DNA from: Clostridium sp.
Lineage (GTDB): Bacteria > Bacillota > Clostridia > Clostridiales > Clostridiaceae
Assembly (NCBI RefSeq): GCF_026168755.1
Contig: NZ_JAPFDR010000009.1
Span: 1-64,000 of the forward strand
Reading direction: 5' to 3'
DNA: 64,000 bases
Shown piece by piece: positions 63,876-64,000 of the stretch; position 1 is the first letter of the stretch; each line of letters begins with the position of its first letter. Made by a program: the position numbers and the translations under genes. The notes beneath the pieces are model-generated. The model had not been told where the DNA came from. It saw only the letters and a program-made list of their open reading frames with translations, and made no database searches.

Positions 63876-63916
63876 ACCTCCGGGGTCAATCCAATATTTG
63901 GATTGCCCCCGGAGGT
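63876..63916. repeat. Dispersed GC-rich palindrome, copy D
   Basis: ACCTCCGGGGTCAATCCAATATTTGGATTGCCCCCGGAGGT. Confidence 0.9.
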
Positions 63917-64000
63917 ACGCGTTTTTACACGCTTTTTCATACTTTTTGTCATTATTTAATATCTTGAGCTTTAAATATTTTTATTCCTGCAAATAATGAA

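Noticed and set aside
63848-63952. N-terminal extension of the ABC ATPase ORF (MTKSMKKRVKTRTSGGNPNIGL...)
   Set aside because: Extension is translation of palindrome copy D; a good RBS precedes the internal MLYIKNF start.

Overview
AT-rich chromosomal window from a Clostridium-type Firmicute. Most genes are ordinary housekeeping genes on the minus strand: ftsH, lysA, sfsA, rlmD, pyk, pfkA, dnaE, whiA, yvcK, rapZ, murB, uvrC, a PBP, an FtsW/RodA protein and uvrA. Two LPxTG surface proteins, a GH84 glycosidase, ABC and PTS transporters and a small accessory region at about 32.5-35.1 kb are also present. The strongest finding is dnaE (DNA polymerase III alpha), which is interrupted twice. A 424-aa LAGLIDADG-type intein (41879-43150) sits inside the GRG/SAAGS motif. 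An ORF-less group I intron (41187-41764) lies about 38 codons further on, immediately before the catalytic xDxDF residues; removing it restores MPD|IDSDFCYERRQEV. Other notable observations: an 89-bp near-perfect duplication of the uvrA promoter/LexA-box region flanking an LPXTG surface-protein cassette; a dispersed GC-rich palindrome family (4 copies, one with compensatory changes); two lysine riboswitches, one controlling a YfcC-family transporter and M20 amidohydrolase operon; a DUF1576-like gene split by an in-frame 66-bp direct-repeat duplication carrying a stop (possible reversible switch); a cluster of DnaA boxes away from dnaA; a MITE-like or structured element at 25.1-25.5 kb; a decayed ABC ATPase pseudogene; and a probable group II intron 5' end inside an Rpn-type gene at the left edge. 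All calls are from reading the sequence by eye; no searches were run.
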